NCBI RefSeq assembly: GCF_030547075.1
Contig: NZ_JAUOQH010000001.1
Location: 248,001 to 312,000 of the forward strand
Direction of reading: 5' to 3'
DNA length: 64,000 nucleotides
From: Alteromonas sp. 1_MG-2023
GTDB taxonomy: Bacteria > Pseudomonadota > Gammaproteobacteria > Enterobacterales > Alteromonadaceae
Part shown: positions 62,342 through 64,000 of the stretch, piece by piece
Position numbering within the stretch: position 1 is the first letter of the stretch
Layout of the letters: the number at the start of each line of letters is the position of its first letter
Notes under the pieces: generated by a model
Database searches by the model: none
What the model was told of the DNA's origin: nothing
What the model saw: only the letters and a program-made list of their open reading frames with translations
Position numbers and translations under genes: made by a program

Positions 62342-64000
62342 ATGGCGGCAGTAAAAACTGGGTTATCAAAAAAGCTGCTAACACGGGTGCTTTCTGTCTA
62401 TTTTATTCTTACGCTAATTGTGACAGTTGGGCAGATATTTACTGAGTACTTAAGCACCAAAGATCATGTCGAAGATGAACTACAAACCTTAAAAAACACC
62501 TTCTCAACCAGCTTAACCCGTGCCCTGTGGGAATTAAACACTGAACAGGCAAGCTCTATTGCTGAAGGCTTATTAGAGCTTCCAATTGTAGAAGGTGTTC
62601 AGGTTAGAGATGAAAACGGTAACCAAATTGCCGAATACGGTTTGAGCATTCAACGCCCCCGCTCTCCTATCGAAGAAGAACTCATTGAAGACCACCCTGG
62701 AGGCATTTTTAGTTATAGCTTCCCATTAATATTTAAATTTTCAGGCCGAGAATCCACAGTTGGCGATGTCACACTTTATTCAAGTTTCGATACTATTTTT
62801 GGGCGTATTGAAATTGGAGTATTTTTTCTAATTGGCAATGCATTAATAAAAACCACCTTTTTGGTGTTTCTTTTCATGACCGCTTTTCGCACCATGTTGT
62901 CAGAACCTTTAGCTGAAATGACCAATCAAATGGAAAGGTTCGACCCGCTTCATCCTGACGAAAGTAAGCTTACGATAAAAATAAATGACGATAATGAACT
63001 ACTGCAACTCAAAGAATCATACAACAACGTTATTGACGACTTAATTATTTCAAACAGCAAGTTAACCAACACCCAGAGTCAACTTTCTCACGCTAATAAA
63101 AAGCTAGACGATCAGAACCTCATTTTGGAACAAGAAGTCGCAAAGAAAACCTCATCGCTTTCTCAAATAATGCTTAGCCTTGAACAGCAAAAAGATGAGC
63201 TTATTGCAAACCAGCGAGAGCTTCGTCAAGAGAACGAAAATAGACAATATATTGAAGATGAACTTCGTAAACGAAACACAGAGTTAGCAAACTCAATGGG
63301 GAATTTACAGTTAGCCAAAGACCAATTGGTTGAATCTGAGCGCATGGCTTCCCTTGGGGGGTTGGTAGCCGGTATTACCCATGATGTGAATACGCCTCTT
63401 GGCGTAGGAGTTACCGCTGCGAGTTTCTTGCAAGAACGACTTACTAACTTGAAAACAAGTTTTGAGTCAAAAAGCCTGACCACTAAGAACATGGAAAACT
63501 TCATTAATGAAGCAGAACAGACGGCCAATCTTTTGTTAACTAACTTAAATAGAGCCTCTGAATTGATTGCTAGCTTTAAGCAAGTGGCGGTAGATCAAAC
63601 CAGTGAAACCGAGCGAGAAATTAATCTTAACGACTACATAATCGACATTATTAAGTCGCTCAAGCCAAGTTTTAAGCATAGTAACCACGAGATTGACGTT
63701 AACTGCCCTGAAGATCTTTATATTCGCTGTGCACCCGGCGCGATTGCCCAAATTGTGACTAATATGATTGTAAATTCTTTAGTTCACGGCTTTGAAAATA
63801 CCAACGATGGCAAAATAAACCTCGATGTAAGCGTAGCTGATAATGTTATAGAAATGCGCTACCGAGACAACGGTGTCGGGCTGTCTAACGACGATCTAGA
63901 CCGATTATTCGATGCATTCTTTACCACTAAGCGCGGAGAAGGCGGCAGCGGGCTAGGCACGCATATTATGTACAACTTGGTTACTCAGTCTTTATCTGGG
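62342..64000 (+). CDS. Membrane sensor histidine kinase (3' end outside window)
   Basis: Open frame from the ATG at 62342 to the window edge, 553 codons with no stop. TM1 is about residues 14-34; a periplasmic domain (35-155) contains LTRALWELNTEQASSIAEGL, typical of kinases sensing through a helical dimer. TM2 is about 160-185. A long coiled coil (about 225-330) leads to the phospho-acceptor H347 in GITHDVNTPLGVG, then the ATPase with NMIVNSLVHG (N-box), DNGVGLSNDD and FFTTKRGEGGSGLGTHIM. Divergent from phoB by about 200 bp. AGAGGA lies 10 nt before the start. Confidence 0.9.
   Translation, partial: MAAVKTGLSKKLLTRVLSVYFILTLIVTVGQIFTEYLSTKDHVEDELQTLKNTFSTSLTRALWELNTEQASSIAEGLLELPIVEGVQVRDENGNQIAEYGLSIQRPRSPIEEELIEDHPGGIFSYSFPLIFKFSGRESTVGDVTLYSSFDTIFGRIEIGVFFLIGNALIKTTFLVFLFMTAFRTMLSEPLAEMTNQMERFDPLHPDESKLTIKINDDNELLQLKESYNNVIDDLIISNSKLTNTQSQLSHANKKLDDQNLILEQEVAKKTSSLSQIMLSLEQQKDELIANQRELRQENENRQYIEDELRKRNTELANSMGNLQLAKDQLVESERMASLGGLVAGITHDVNTPLGVGVTAASFLQERLTNLKTSFESKSLTTKNMENFINEAEQTANLLLTNLNRASELIASFKQVAVDQTSETEREINLNDYIIDIIKSLKPSFKHSNHEIDVNCPEDLYIRCAPGAIAQIVTNMIVNSLVHGFENTNDGKINLDVSVADNVIEMRYRDNGVGLSNDDLDRLFDAFFTTKRGEGGSGLGTHIMYNLVTQSLSG

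Overview
The window looks like chromosome of a marine gammaproteobacterium of the order Alteromonadales, most likely Alteromonas or a close relative. The evidence is gene content and order: rplM-rpsI / petABC / sspAB, recO-pdxJ-acpS-rlmD-relA-mazG, xerD-dsbC-recJ, djlA facing lptD-surA-pdxA-rsmA-apaG-apaH, and a Vibrio/Shewanella-style TtpC-type TonB cluster. The genus is an inference from remembered family sequences; no search was run. No rRNA, tRNA, CRISPR array, prophage or intact IS was seen.

Layout. 1-2.6 kb: the C-terminal part of a MgtE magnesium transporter (cut by the window edge), an AraC-type regulator, and a tRNA-binding-domain gene split by a 164-bp MITE-like palindromic element. 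2.7-8.2 kb, minus strand: sspB, sspA, the cytochrome bc1 operon petABC, and rpsI-rplM with a structured leader. 8.2-8.8 kb: a lone plus-strand exported TPR protein. 8.9-20.5 kb, minus strand: mazG, relA, rlmD, acpS, pdxJ, recO, a small unknown gene, recJ, dsbC, xerD, djlA. 21-27.6 kb, plus strand: lptD-surA-pdxA-rsmA-apaG-apaH. 27.7-29.9 kb: a chemoreceptor behind a good sigma-28 promoter match. 30-41 kb, minus strand: lysC, a DUF192 gene, acnB, a periplasmic ATP-dependent DNA ligase, a second and divergent aconitase B, and a sugar-dehydrogenase-like protein. Five short tandem-repeat arrays, each of about five degenerate units (13, 21, 12, 17 and 15 bp), lie in this 6-kb stretch. 40.9-47.6 kb, plus strand: a membrane protein, a FadD-like acyl-CoA ligase, and a hybrid histidine kinase overlapping an HD-GYP response regulator.

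47.9-62.2 kb is one co-oriented minus-strand block. It reads phoB, phoR, a pstS-like binding protein, a large duplicated surface lipoprotein, a TonB-dependent receptor, DUF3450, TtpC, ExbB, ExbD, TonB and a TPR protein. A Pho-box-like sequence (14 of 18 consensus positions) lies upstream of the lipoprotein gene and a weaker one (about 12 of 18) upstream of phoB. The block may be a phosphate-starvation outer-membrane acquisition system with its own TonB motor; this is the best candidate for an undescribed system here. The window ends inside a plus-strand sensor kinase gene starting at 62342.

Most of the rest is housekeeping: respiration, translation, stringent response, envelope biogenesis, recombination and vitamin B6 synthesis. 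The less ordinary parts are the MITE insertion, the second aconitase B (which resembles the Bacteroidetes type), the tandem-repeat cluster, a hybrid kinase with degenerate receiver and Hpt domains, and the Pho/TonB block.
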